A DNA stretch of 13,621 nucleotides from assembly GCA_029247985.1 (NCBI GenBank), contig JAQWKF010000002.1, positions 1 to 13,621 on the forward strand, read 5' to 3'. Positions 6,638-13,621 of the stretch are shown piece by piece (within the stretch, counting starts at the first letter, position 1; the number at the start of each line of letters is the position of its first letter). A model generated the notes under the pieces. The model was not told the DNA's origin and did not search any database. It saw only the letters and a list, made by a program, of their open reading frames with translations. The position numbers were made by a program, and so were the translations under genes. The stretch comes from Flavobacteriaceae bacterium (lineage in GTDB: Bacteria; Bacteroidota; Bacteroidia; Flavobacteriales; Flavobacteriaceae).

Positions 6638-6895
6638 CTACATTTTTGAGCGTATTATAAAGGTAATAATAAATAAAATGATAGAAAAAGAAATGCAGTT
6701 GGCAACAATTACAGAAGGACTTTCAATCAACAAGCCATAAAACAGCCAACTCAAGGTACCAGTACCCATAACTAGATACATGCTGAGTGACAAACCGTCA
6801 GCTGTTTTAGATTTCCATATTTTAAATGCCTGTGGCAAAAAAGCTGATGTGGTTAGCGTAGCAGCAATAAAGCCTATGTATTCTGGATTTATCAT
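6638..6895 (-). CDS. SemiSWEET-type sugar transporter
   Basis: Small membrane protein of the MtN3/SWEET family, expected to form a homodimer that moves sugars down their gradient. From the ATG at 6895 it has 85 residues with three hydrophobic helices (about 5-23, 37-56 and 61-81). The PQ-loop is FLPQAFKIWKSK at 19-30 followed by TADGLSLSMYLV. Trp50 and Asn66 line up in spacing with the pocket Trp and Asn described for bacterial SemiSWEETs. A TTG at 6907 would add four residues and overlap leuS, but I prefer the ATG, which begins one base after the leuS TAG. That spacing suggests translational coupling to leuS. The substrate cannot be read from the sequence. The pairing of a sugar carrier with leuS has no obvious metabolic logic. 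Confidence 0.9.
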   Translation of the reverse strand: MINPEYIGFIAATLTTSAFLPQAFKIWKSKTADGLSLSMYLVMGTGTLSWLFYGLLIESPSVIVANCISFSIILFIITFIIRSKM

Positions 6896-6896
6896 A

Positions 6897-9710
6897 CTAG
6901 ATAACAATATTCACAATTTTGTTAGGAACCACAATCACCTTTTTAGGTGTTTTTCCATCTAAATAGGTTTTGGTGCGCTCGTCTTGCAGCACAGCGGTTT
7001 CAATTTCTTCTTTGTTCAAATCAGTGCCTAAAGCAAGTGTAAAGCGCATTTTTCCATTAAAGCTTATTGGATATTCCTTGGTATCGTCTTTTAGATAAAT
7101 AGGGTTTGCTACAGGAAATACAGCCGTTGTAATTGAAGTTGAGTGTCCCAATAATGCCCAAAGCTCCTCGCAAATATGTGGCGCAAATGGCGCAAGAAGT
7201 ATGGTCAATGGCTCTAAAATTTCACGCTGATTACATTTTTCAGCAGTAAGCTCATTAGTTGCAATCATAAATGCGCTAACCGAAGTATTCAGAGAAAAAG
7301 CTTCAATGTCTTGTGTTACTTTTTCAATGGTCTTGTGCAGTGTTTTTAGCGATGCTTTTGAGGGCTTATCCTCGCTTACGCCAAAAGAATCTGCTTGGTG
7401 AAATAATCGCCAGAACTTATTTAGAAAATTACTTACACCTGTTATTCCTGCTGTATTCCAAGGTTTGGCTTGCTCAATAGGCCCTAAAAACATTTCATAC
7501 ATACGCAAGGTATCAGCCCCATATTGGTCACATATAGCATCTGGATTGACAACATTATACTTAGACTTCGACATTTTCTCTACCTCACGTCCAACAATGT
7601 ACTTGCCATCTTCCAATTCAAATGTAGCGTCAGCGAAATGGGGTTGCCATTTTTTTACTTCCTCAATATTCAGTTCATTCTGAGGCGACACCAAAGAAAC
7701 ATCTACATGAACAGGAACTACATGCTGCCCCTTACAAAGCCCTTTAGAAAGAAATGTTTGGGTATCGGCCAATCGATATACAAAAGCACTTTCACCCAAT
7801 ATCATCCCTTGATTGATAAGTTTTTTTGCAAAGTTTTTTACCGGAACAAGCCCCAAGTCATACATAAAATACTGCCAAAATCTCGAGTAAAGTAAGTGGC
7901 CTGTAGCATGCTCACTACCTCCCAAATAAAGGTCAACTTCTTTCCAATAATTCAAAGCAGTTGAGCTTGCAAAAGCGCCAGTATTTTTAGCATCCATATA
8001 GCGATTGAAATACCACGAGCTTCCGGCCCAACCTGGCATGGTATTCTTCTCCAACGGAAATACATGTTCATTGTCAATCAAATTATTAGAAACAACCATG
8101 TTACGTTTTGTATCCCACGCCCAGTGTGTGGCATTACCCAGTGGCGGCGCGCCATCTGGAGTAGGTAAATATTTTGAAACTTCAGGCAACTCTAATGGCA
8201 GACACTTTTCTGGGACAAGCCTTGGAAGACCATCAACAAAATATACAGGAATAGGTTCGCCCCAATAACGCTGCCGGCTGAAAACCGCATCGCGCAAGCG
8301 ATAGGTAGTAGCGCCTTCGCCCATCCCTATTGCGCCTAAGTGCTCAATAATTTTTTGAGTGGCATCTGTATATGAAAGCCCATCGAGAAAATCTGAGTTC
8401 GCAATCACGGTTTTTTCTTTATCAGAAAAAGCAGCTTTTGAAACATCAACGTCTTTAAAAATGTTCTTTATTGGTAGCTTGAAATGCGTTGCAAAATCAA
8501 AGTCTCGTTGGTCTCCACAAGGCACTGCCATAACGGCTCCTGTTCCATACCCAGCTAATACATAATCACCTATCCAAATGGGTACTTTTTCATTGGTAAT
8601 GGGATGAATGGCATAGGCACCTGTAAATACACCGCTTATACGTGAAACATCACTCATACGGTCTCGTTCGCTACGCTGGGCTGTTTGCGCAACATAAGCA
8701 ACAACTGCTTCGCGTTGTGCATCAGATGTAATTTCAGCAACCCATTCGTGTTCTGGAGCCAACGTTAAAAATGTAACCCCAAAAAGGGTGTCAGCTCTGG
8801 TGGTAAATACTTCAATTTGACGATCGCTGTTTTCTATTGGAAAACGAACGCTTGCCCCCACGGATTTACCAATCCAGTTTCGTTGCATTTCTTTGAGTGG
8901 TTCGGGCCAATCAATTTCGTTCAGGCCCTCAAGCAATCGATCGGCATATGCAGAAATACGCATGCTCCATTGCTTCATTTTCTTGCGCTCCACTGGGTGT
9001 CCGCCTCGTTCAGAAACCCCTTGAACTACCTCATCATTGGCAAGCACAGTACCCAAAGCAGGGCACCAATTCACTTCTGTTTCTGCCAAATAAGTTAGTC
9101 GATAATACAACAGGAATTGCTCCTGTGAAGTGGCATCCATTTGTTGCCATTCAGCAGCCGTTAATGATGGTGTGTCCTCATCACAAACAGCATTTAAATT
9201 TTTGGTTCCATACATTTCAAGATGCGCCACAAGCGAAGCTATTTCACGAGCGCTATCTTGGCTTATATCATACCAAGCATCAAAAAGCAAAGAAAAAATC
9301 CATTGCGTCCAGCGATAATAAGACGGGTCGGAAGTACGTACCTCACGAGACCAATCAAAAGAAAAGCCCATGCGGTCAAGCTGTTCTCGATAGCGTTTTA
9401 TATTCGTTTCCGTTGTAACGGCTGGATGTTGGCCTGTTTGTATAGCGTATTGTTCTGCAGGTAACCCGAACGAATCATACCCTTGTGGATGCAGCACATT
9501 AAAACCACTATGACGTTTATAACGCGCAACTATGTCACTCGCAATATATCCCAAAGGGTGCCCAACGTGAAGACCTGCGCCGGATGGGTAAGGGAACATA
9601 TCAAGCACATAATACTTTGGCTTGTCAGATGGTTGTGCAACTTTATAGGTTTCTTTTGACGCCCAAATCGCTTGCCATTTTTTTTCTATCTCTTGAAAAG
9701 GATACCCCAT
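6897..9710 (-). CDS. leuS: Leucyl-tRNA synthetase
   Basis: Charges tRNA-Leu with leucine and edits mischarged tRNA in the cytoplasm. The 937-residue protein carries HVGH at 48-51 (HIGH motif), NWCPALGTVLANDEVV near 214-229, the CP1 editing-domain threonine-rich TTRADTLFG at 303-311, a leucine-specific insert before the catalytic loop, and KMSKS at 712-716. The C-terminal anticodon-binding and tRNA-contact domains follow (FAPHICEELW in the former). It is longer than the roughly 860-residue E. coli enzyme. Part of the excess is an insert at about 150-205 (with NLNAVCDEDT and LTAAEWQQ) between the catalytic core and the NWCP segment, a form I recognise from other Bacteroidota. It heads the strand group leuS, SemiSWEET, YugP and is divergent from ftsX. 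All catalytic motifs are intact. Confidence 0.98.
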   Translation of the reverse strand: MGYPFQEIEKKWQAIWASKETYKVAQPSDKPKYYVLDMFPYPSGAGLHVGHPLGYIASDIVARYKRHSGFNVLHPQGYDSFGLPAEQYAIQTGQHPAVTTETNIKRYREQLDRMGFSFDWSREVRTSDPSYYRWTQWIFSLLFDAWYDISQDSAREIASLVAHLEMYGTKNLNAVCDEDTPSLTAAEWQQMDATSQEQFLLYYRLTYLAETEVNWCPALGTVLANDEVVQGVSERGGHPVERKKMKQWSMRISAYADRLLEGLNEIDWPEPLKEMQRNWIGKSVGASVRFPIENSDRQIEVFTTRADTLFGVTFLTLAPEHEWVAEITSDAQREAVVAYVAQTAQRSERDRMSDVSRISGVFTGAYAIHPITNEKVPIWIGDYVLAGYGTGAVMAVPCGDQRDFDFATHFKLPIKNIFKDVDVSKAAFSDKEKTVIANSDFLDGLSYTDATQKIIEHLGAIGMGEGATTYRLRDAVFSRQRYWGEPIPVYFVDGLPRLVPEKCLPLELPEVSKYLPTPDGAPPLGNATHWAWDTKRNMVVSNNLIDNEHVFPLEKNTMPGWAGSSWYFNRYMDAKNTGAFASSTALNYWKEVDLYLGGSEHATGHLLYSRFWQYFMYDLGLVPVKNFAKKLINQGMILGESAFVYRLADTQTFLSKGLCKGQHVVPVHVDVSLVSPQNELNIEEVKKWQPHFADATFELEDGKYIVGREVEKMSKSKYNVVNPDAICDQYGADTLRMYEMFLGPIEQAKPWNTAGITGVSNFLNKFWRLFHQADSFGVSEDKPSKASLKTLHKTIEKVTQDIEAFSLNTSVSAFMIATNELTAEKCNQREILEPLTILLAPFAPHICEELWALLGHSTSITTAVFPVANPIYLKDDTKEYPISFNGKMRFTLALGTDLNKEEIETAVLQDERTKTYLDGKTPKKVIVVPNKIVNIVI

Positions 9711-9726
9711 ATGTGCAATTAAGCAA

Positions 9727-9734
9727 CAAAAATA
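9727..9734 (-). promoter_or_regulatory. Candidate -7 promoter box for leuS
   Basis: Read on the minus strand this is TATTTTTG, an exact TAnnTTTG match, 16 nt before the leuS ATG. It lies in the 102-bp divergent spacer between leuS and ftsX. I could not find a TTTG at the proper -33 distance, so the assignment rests on the -7 box and its position. Confidence 0.45.
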
Positions 9735-9770
9735 ACATTTTAAACACGAGCTTTATTGAATAGACCAAGA

Positions 9771-9797
9771 TTTGTTCCGTCATATTTTCTATTTTTA
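9771..9797 (+). promoter_or_regulatory. Possible promoter for the ftsX operon
   Basis: TTTG at 9771-9774 is followed after 15 nt by TATTTTTA at 9790-9797, one mismatch from the -7 consensus. The chosen ftsX ATG follows 15 nt later. The spacing between the two elements is slightly short for the phylum. If real, it places the transcription start downstream of the alternative TTG at 9756, which supports the shorter ftsX start. Confidence 0.3.
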
Positions 9798-9812
9798 TGG
9801 CATAGAATAACT

Positions 9813-10682
9813 ATGTCTGCAACTCGTATTTACAAACGCCGCCTTTTAACTTCTTATCTGTCTGTAGTTAGCAGTACTGCTTTGGTGCTTTTTGTGTTGA
9901 GCGTTTTAGGCTTTGTGCTACTCAACAGTCAATCTATTGCCAATTATTTTAAAGAACAGGTTGCCATGACCGTTTTTTTGGATGACGAAACCAAAGAAAT
10001 GGAACGAGAACAACTGACTACCACCATGCGATTGGCACCTTTCACCAAGTCGGTTCGCTTTGTATCAAAAGAAACTGCCGCCGCAGAGCATAGTGTCACT
10101 ATTGGTGAAGATTTTATGGATTTCCTGGGCTATAACCCTTTGCAAGATGCCCTAGATATTGGCCTTAAGGCCGAATTTGTCACAACTGAAGTTTTAGACA
10201 GTCTAAGTGACGTCATGGAGCAAAAGCCCTTTATTTCTGAAGTGCTATATGACAGGCCGCTAATTGTTTTGCTCAACCAAAACATTGAGCGCTTTGGTTT
10301 TTGGCTGCTGATTTGTAGCGCTGTCTTTGTAGCTATTGCCTTACTGCTCATCAACCACTCCATTAAATTATCGATTTACAGCAAGCGATTGGTCATTCAA
10401 ACCATGTTATTGGTAGGCGCAAGGAAAAGATTTATTCGACGGCCATTTTTATGGCGCTATATGCTTTTGGGTGTCATCAGTGCAGTACTTGCCCTAGCGG
10501 GCTTTGCAGGCCTTTTAAGCTTTTTAGTGAACTTGGTACCTCAAGTTGATTGGTGGGGGTCTGTAGAGAATATTGCATTATTGTCTGGGGGTATTGTAGT
10601 TTGTTCGGTCTTCATAAGTGCCATCAGTGCTTTTTTTGCTACCCAAAGGCACCTCAAATTAACCTATGACATCGTGTATTGA
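9813..10682 (+). CDS. ftsX: Cell division protein FtsX
   Basis: Membrane subunit of the FtsEX complex, which couples ATP hydrolysis by FtsE to control of septal peptidoglycan hydrolases. From the ATG at 9813 the product has 289 residues. It has TM1 at about 14-37, an extracytoplasmic domain at about 38-162 (with VAMTVFLDD at 50-58, APFTKSVRFVSKETA at 75-89 and GEDFMDFLGYNPL at 98-110), then TM2-TM4 at about 163-181, 216-238 and 255-276. The cytoplasmic TMLLVGARKRFIRRPF segment at 197-212 is the usual contact region for FtsE. A TTG at 9756 would add 19 residues. I rejected it because MSATRIYKRRLLTSYLSVV matches the usual N-terminus of flavobacterial FtsX. No ftsE is next to it, so FtsE must be encoded elsewhere. 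It is the first gene of a five-gene operon. Confidence 0.93.
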   Translation: MSATRIYKRRLLTSYLSVVSSTALVLFVLSVLGFVLLNSQSIANYFKEQVAMTVFLDDETKEMEREQLTTTMRLAPFTKSVRFVSKETAAAEHSVTIGEDFMDFLGYNPLQDALDIGLKAEFVTTEVLDSLSDVMEQKPFISEVLYDRPLIVLLNQNIERFGFWLLICSAVFVAIALLLINHSIKLSIYSKRLVIQTMLLVGARKRFIRRPFLWRYMLLGVISAVLALAGFAGLLSFLVNLVPQVDWWGSVENIALLSGGIVVCSVFISAISAFFATQRHLKLTYDIVY

Positions 10683-10683
10683 T

Positions 10684-10914
10684 ATGAAAAACGAAAAAGA
10701 GTTTTTATTTGGAAAACGCGCCTACCGCATTATGGGCTTGGGCATTGTACTAATCATTGTAGGCTTTGTATTGATGACGGGCGGAGGAAGTGATGACCCC
10801 AATGTGTTTAATCCTGAAATATATAGCCCGTTGCGCATTCGTGTAGCACCCACACTGGTACTGGCAGGATTTGCAATTTTGGTGGTGGCTATTTTAGCCA
10901 CTAAAAAGAAATAA
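10684..10914 (+). CDS. DUF3098 small membrane protein
   Basis: Function unknown. From the ATG at 10684, one base after the ftsX stop, it has 76 residues with two membrane helices (about 15-32 and 56-73). Between them is a conserved loop, TGGGSDDPNVFNPEIYS at 32-48, followed by RIRVAPTLVLAGF at 51-63. This loop is the DUF3098 signature, seen in Bacteroidota beside ftsX and uppP. An upstream ATG at 10666 would overlap ftsX by 17 nt and add six residues; the 10684 start fits the family better. Its TAA overlaps the uppP ATG by one base (TAATG). The tight placement between a divisome protein and the lipid-carrier phosphatase suggests an envelope role, which is inference. Confidence 0.88.
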   Translation: MKNEKEFLFGKRAYRIMGLGIVLIIVGFVLMTGGGSDDPNVFNPEIYSPLRIRVAPTLVLAGFAILVVAILATKKK

Positions 10915-11708
10915 TGGGTTTTTGGGAAGCCATTTTATTGGGGATTGTTCAAGGATTAACCGAATTTTTGCCTGTTTCATCAAGTGGTCATTTGGCGTTG
11001 TTTACAGCCATACTCGGAAACGATCAACTACCCGCTGAAAATCTCCTATTTACTATCCTAGTACACGCAGCCACTGCAATTGCTACCATGATTGTTTTTA
11101 GAAAAGACATTGCAACGATACTTAGGGGCATCTTTAAAAAAGAACAACCCGAAACCCGCGCCTTTGTTGGCTACATTGTGGTGTCCATGATCCCCGCAGT
11201 GGTGATAGGCTTATTCTTTGAAGATCAAATTACAACCTTTTTTGGCACAAACTTGGCCTTGGTGGGCGTCATGCTGTGTTTGACAGCAGCATTGCTGTTT
11301 TTTACGGATAAGGCCTCCAGTAAAAAGCAACCCATTACCTATAAAATTGCATTACTCATTGGGGTTGCGCAAGCAATTGCCATTCTCCCTGGAATCTCAA
11401 GAAGTGGTGCTACAATTGCCCTTGCATTACTGCTAGGAGTCAGCAGACCTGAAGCAGCACGATTTTCGTTTTTAATGGTTATCCCGCTTATTTTGGGCAG
11501 CATGGCCAAATCAATTTTAGACCAAGGTGCAACCGCAACCATTACTTTTGATCTACTCCCCATGAGTGCGGGATTTTTGGCTGCTTTAGCATCAGGCATT
11601 TTGGCTTGTACGTGGATGATTGCACTTGTTAAACGCAGTAAGTTGCGTTATTTTGCTGTTTACTGTCTCGTAGTTGGCTTAACCGCATCTCTAGTTGCAT
11701 GGATATAA
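10914..11708 (+). CDS. uppP: Undecaprenyl-diphosphatase (UppP/BacA)
   Basis: Dephosphorylates undecaprenyl pyrophosphate to recycle the lipid carrier used for peptidoglycan and other envelope polymers; members confer some bacitracin resistance. The 264-residue protein is a multi-pass membrane protein of normal length. Family motifs are present: QGLTEFLPVSSSGHL at 13-27, in which Gln13 and Glu17 form the (E/Q)xxxE motif and His26 follows the serine run, and PGISRSGAT at 159-167 with Arg163. The C-terminal helices are at about 215-235 and 245-262. The position equivalent to the first Glu of the E. coli enzyme is Gln here, which the family consensus allows. The start overlaps the DUF3098 stop by one base and the end overlaps truB by 10 nt. 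Confidence 0.97.
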   Translation: MGFWEAILLGIVQGLTEFLPVSSSGHLALFTAILGNDQLPAENLLFTILVHAATAIATMIVFRKDIATILRGIFKKEQPETRAFVGYIVVSMIPAVVIGLFFEDQITTFFGTNLALVGVMLCLTAALLFFTDKASSKKQPITYKIALLIGVAQAIAILPGISRSGATIALALLLGVSRPEAARFSFLMVIPLILGSMAKSILDQGATATITFDLLPMSAGFLAALASGILACTWMIALVKRSKLRYFAVYCLVVGLTASLVAWI

Positions 11709-12406
11709 TACGCACAAAAGAAGGATTTTTAGAAGGACAGCTTTTGCTCATTGACAAGCCCCTTGGGTGGACTTCATTTCAAGTGGTAAATAAAATTCGA
11801 TGGGCCATTCGTAAAGAATTTGATATTAAGAAAATCAAAGTTGGACACGCTGGAACTCTAGACCCTTTAGCTACAGGACTAATGCTAATATGCACAGGTC
11901 GTATGACAAAACAAATTGAGCAGTTCATGGGGATGCACAAAAGCTATACAGGAAGCTTGCGTTTGGGTGCTACAACACCATCCTATGATTTGGAAACTAG
12001 CGTTAGTGAACCTAAGCCAACAGACCATATCACCGCTGAAATACTGGAAGAAACACGTGCTGGTTTTTTGGGGAATATTGAACAAAAACCTCCTTTACAC
12101 TCCGCCATAAAAAAAGACGGAAAGCGATTGTATGCGCTGGCCAGAGCAGGTAAGACAACTGAAATATCGTTTAGAAAAGTACAGATTATCGATTTCAAAT
12201 TAACAGATATCAATGTGCCTGATCTCAGCTTTTATGTAAGCTGTAGTAAGGGAACTTATATTCGCTCACTAGCCCATGATTTTGGACAAAAACTTGGCTG
12301 CGGAGCCCATCTTACCTCATTAAAAAGAACTGCCATAGGCAACTATCAACTATCAGACGCCTTGACACTTGATGCATTTTTACATAATTTAGAAGCAAAA
12401 TCCTGA
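11699..12406 (+). CDS. truB: tRNA pseudouridine-55 synthase TruB
   Basis: Converts U55 in the T-loop of tRNAs to pseudouridine and acts as a tRNA-folding chaperone in the cytoplasm. The 235-residue protein has the start motif IDKPLGWTSFQVV at 18-30, the catalytic GHAGTLDPLATG at 49-60 with nucleophile Asp55, SYTGSLRLG at 82-90 (Tyr83 is the active-site tyrosine), QKPPLHSAIKKDGKRLY at 129-145, and KGTYIRSLAHDFG at 184-196. It lacks the C-terminal PUA-like domain of the 314-residue E. coli enzyme, as I recall is common in this phylum. The ATG lies 10 nt inside the end of uppP, so the genes are probably translationally coupled. tag follows after 2 nt. Confidence 0.97.
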   Translation: MDIIRTKEGFLEGQLLLIDKPLGWTSFQVVNKIRWAIRKEFDIKKIKVGHAGTLDPLATGLMLICTGRMTKQIEQFMGMHKSYTGSLRLGATTPSYDLETSVSEPKPTDHITAEILEETRAGFLGNIEQKPPLHSAIKKDGKRLYALARAGKTTEISFRKVQIIDFKLTDINVPDLSFYVSCSKGTYIRSLAHDFGQKLGCGAHLTSLKRTAIGNYQLSDALTLDAFLHNLEAKS

Positions 12407-12408
12407 CC

Positions 12409-12987
12409 ATGGAAGCTTTTCGTTGTGACTGGTGTTTGGCAAACCCCACTTACGTTGCTTATCACGACACGGAATGGGGCGTTCCAATTTATGAGGACGA
12501 AAAATTATTTGAAGCCCTACTACTTGAAACCTTTCAAGCGGGCTTGTCTTGGTGGTCGGTCTTGAAGAAGCGGGATAACTTTCGCAACGCTTTTTATGAT
12601 TTTGACGTAAAGCGCATTGCCCAAATGACAGCCTACGACGTAGATGGGCTAATGCAAGACAAGGGCATCATCCGTAACAGGGGAAAAATCAATGCAGCCA
12701 TTTCAAATGCACAATCCTTTATTCAAATTCAAAAGGATGTAGGTTGTTTTAGTGATTTCATGTGGAGCTATACAAACGGTACACCGATTCAAAACGCCTA
12801 CACCCAAACAAAAGAATTACCCCAGACCACGTTGCTTGCTACACAAATGAGTCATGATTTAAAAAAGCGGGGGTTTAAGTACATAGGAAAAATTACCATG
12901 TATGCCCATATGCAAGCCGTTGGTATGGTTAACGATCACGTAGTAGATTGCTTTAGACACAAAGAGGTGTCTAATTTAAGTAACTGA
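12409..12987 (+). CDS. tag: DNA-3-methyladenine glycosylase I
   Basis: Removes 3-methyladenine from alkylated DNA, beginning base-excision repair. The 192-residue protein keeps the Tag zinc site: Cys6, His19, His177 and Cys181, which line up with Cys4, His17, His175 and Cys179 of E. coli Tag at a constant offset of two. Glu40 and Trp48 in LLLETFQAGLSW match the base-recognition Glu38 and Trp46. Other landmarks are AYHDTEWGVP at 17-26, IIRNRGKINAAISNA near 86-100, and GFKYIGKITMYAHMQAVGMVNDH near the end. The start is 2 nt after truB, so it is probably the last gene of the ftsX operon. The last 17 nt overlap the convergent aat gene. I see no alkylation-responsive regulatory site, and expression is likely constitutive with the operon. 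Confidence 0.97.
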   Translation: MEAFRCDWCLANPTYVAYHDTEWGVPIYEDEKLFEALLLETFQAGLSWWSVLKKRDNFRNAFYDFDVKRIAQMTAYDVDGLMQDKGIIRNRGKINAAISNAQSFIQIQKDVGCFSDFMWSYTNGTPIQNAYTQTKELPQTTLLATQMSHDLKKRGFKYIGKITMYAHMQAVGMVNDHVVDCFRHKEVSNLSN

Positions 12988-13603
12988 GGAATTCTTTTCG
13001 AGAAATGGGATATGCGCCCATACTAGCCAAATGTGCCGTAGGCACCTGACAATCGATGAGCTTATAATTGTTTTTTTTGAGCTCTCTTGCAAGATATATC
13101 AAGGCCAGCTTGCTAGAATTACTGGATTTAGAAAACATACTTTCGCCACAAAACACCTGTCCAATGTCAATACCATAAAGCCCACCAACAAGCTCAGGGC
13201 CGTCCCAAACCTCAACAGAATGTGCATGACCTTGCTCGTGTAACGTTTCATAAACTTCCATAAGTCCTGGTGTGATCCACGTGCCTGTTTGTCCAAAGCG
13301 CTTAACGCGGGCACAAGCCTTTACGACCTCATTAAAAGCCTTGTCAAAAGTAATTTCATAGGTGTTTTTGCGCATAAAAGCGCGCATGCTTTTCGAAATT
13401 TTCAATTCATCAGGAAAGAGCACCATTCTTGGATCAGGACTCCACCAAATCAAAAAATCATCCTTTTCAAACCAAGGAAAAATACCTTTTTGATAGGCCA
13501 ATAACACACGTTCTGGGCGTAAGTCTCCACCAACAGCGACTATCCCCTCTTCCGTTGCCAAATGAGGTGAAGGAAAACGCAACGCTTCAGAAAGATGGTA
13601 CAT
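12971..13603 (-). CDS. aat: Leucyl/phenylalanyl-tRNA--protein transferase
   Basis: Adds Leu or Phe from aminoacyl-tRNA to proteins with N-terminal Arg or Lys, marking them for ClpS/ClpAP degradation (N-degron pathway). The 210-residue protein is of normal length. Its family landmarks are FPSPHLATEEGIVAVGGDL at 10-28, YQKGIFPWF at 37-45, WWSPDPRMVL at 53-62, GTWIT at 107-111, GHAHSVEVW at 125-133, GGLYGIDIG at 140-148, FCGESMFS at 151-158 and LIDCQ at 182-186. The start ATG at 13603 is only 18 nt from the window edge, so the promoter and any upstream partner are not visible. The 3' end overlaps tag by 17 nt on the opposite strand. Confidence 0.97.
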   Translation of the reverse strand: MYHLSEALRFPSPHLATEEGIVAVGGDLRPERVLLAYQKGIFPWFEKDDFLIWWSPDPRMVLFPDELKISKSMRAFMRKNTYEITFDKAFNEVVKACARVKRFGQTGTWITPGLMEVYETLHEQGHAHSVEVWDGPELVGGLYGIDIGQVFCGESMFSKSSNSSKLALIYLARELKKNNYKLIDCQVPTAHLASMGAYPISRKEFLSYLN

Positions 13604-13621
13604 GTTCTAGTTAGAAAGGCA

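Noticed and set aside
6896..6907. Longer SemiSWEET starting at a TTG inside leuS.
   Set aside because: The ATG at 6895 gives the usual family length and start, and places the pocket Trp and Asn at the expected numbering.
7524..7895. A 123-codon plus-strand open frame antisense to the KMSKS region of leuS.
   Set aside because: It has no family resemblance and overlaps highly constrained catalytic codons on the other strand.
8897..9418. A 173-codon open frame on the plus strand inside leuS.
   Set aside because: It lies antisense to a fully conserved part of leuS, and its product has no recognisable domain and many low-plausibility Cys/His/Gln-rich stretches. It is best explained as a shadow of the leuS frame.
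9756..9812. Longer FtsX starting at a TTG, adding 19 residues.
   Set aside because: The extra residues do not match FtsX N-termini, the start is TTG, and the promoter-like elements lie inside this stretch. The ATG at 9813 fits better.
11339..11599. An 86-codon minus-strand frame inside uppP.
   Set aside because: It is antisense to the conserved PGISRSGAT region of uppP and has no independent support.
1..13621. Search for mobile elements, CRISPR repeats, tRNA/rRNA genes, toxin-antitoxin or defence genes.
   Set aside because: By eye I found no transposase, integrase, repeat array, tRNA-like cloverleaf or defence-type domain. Every stretch longer than about 110 bases is covered by a recognisable gene.

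Overview
The window looks like a stretch of core chromosome from a Bacteroidota bacterium, most likely a member of the Flavobacteriales. The evidence is of four kinds. Several lineage-restricted families are present (DUF4296 lipoprotein, DUF4271 membrane protein, DUF3098). HemD and FtsX have the form typical of flavobacteria. Several genes have a TAnnTTTG promoter box upstream, the -7 consensus of this phylum, rather than a sigma70 -10/-35 pair. Purine-rich Shine-Dalgarno sequences are largely absent. Base composition is AT-rich and looks even throughout. I see no insertion sequence, prophage, CRISPR array, tRNA, rRNA or sign of recent transfer.

Layout. Positions 1-3536 are on the minus strand and read, in transcription order, polyprenol-phosphate sugar transferase, dihydroorotase (pyrimidine synthesis), DUF4296 lipoprotein and tyrS. 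The first three overlap by 4 nt each and form a tight operon. tyrS follows a 52-nt gap holding its own promoter-like box and runs off the left edge. A 63-bp divergent spacer leads to a plus-strand pair, DUF4271 and hemD (haem synthesis), which meets a convergent DUF423 gene. A second divergent spacer leads to an Lrp/AsnC regulator, whose stop codon interlocks with that of a minus-strand group: leuS, a SemiSWEET sugar transporter and a YugP-type membrane zinc protease (transcription order leuS, SemiSWEET, YugP). A 102-bp divergent spacer separates leuS from a compact plus-strand operon: ftsX, DUF3098, uppP, truB, tag. That operon ends by overlapping a convergent aat gene.

Functional themes are housekeeping. 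They are translation (TyrS, LeuS, TruB), the N-degron pathway (Aat), the cell envelope and division (FtsX, UppP, polyprenol sugar transferase), pyrimidine and haem synthesis, and alkylated-base repair (Tag). The ftsX operon places a divisome membrane protein beside the undecaprenyl carrier recycling enzyme, a sensible envelope coupling.

I found no convincing undescribed multi-gene system. The points most worth a second look are a Gln replacing the first metal-binding His of dihydroorotase, a promoter box only 4 nt from the DUF4271 start codon (possible leaderless mRNA), and the fact that all three convergent gene junctions abut or overlap. Also of interest are the conserved but uncharacterised DUF4271, DUF4296, DUF423 and DUF3098 genes tied to well-known partners. 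Start codons for ftsX, SemiSWEET and DUF3098 were chosen shorter than the longest possible frames, for the reasons given in each entry.
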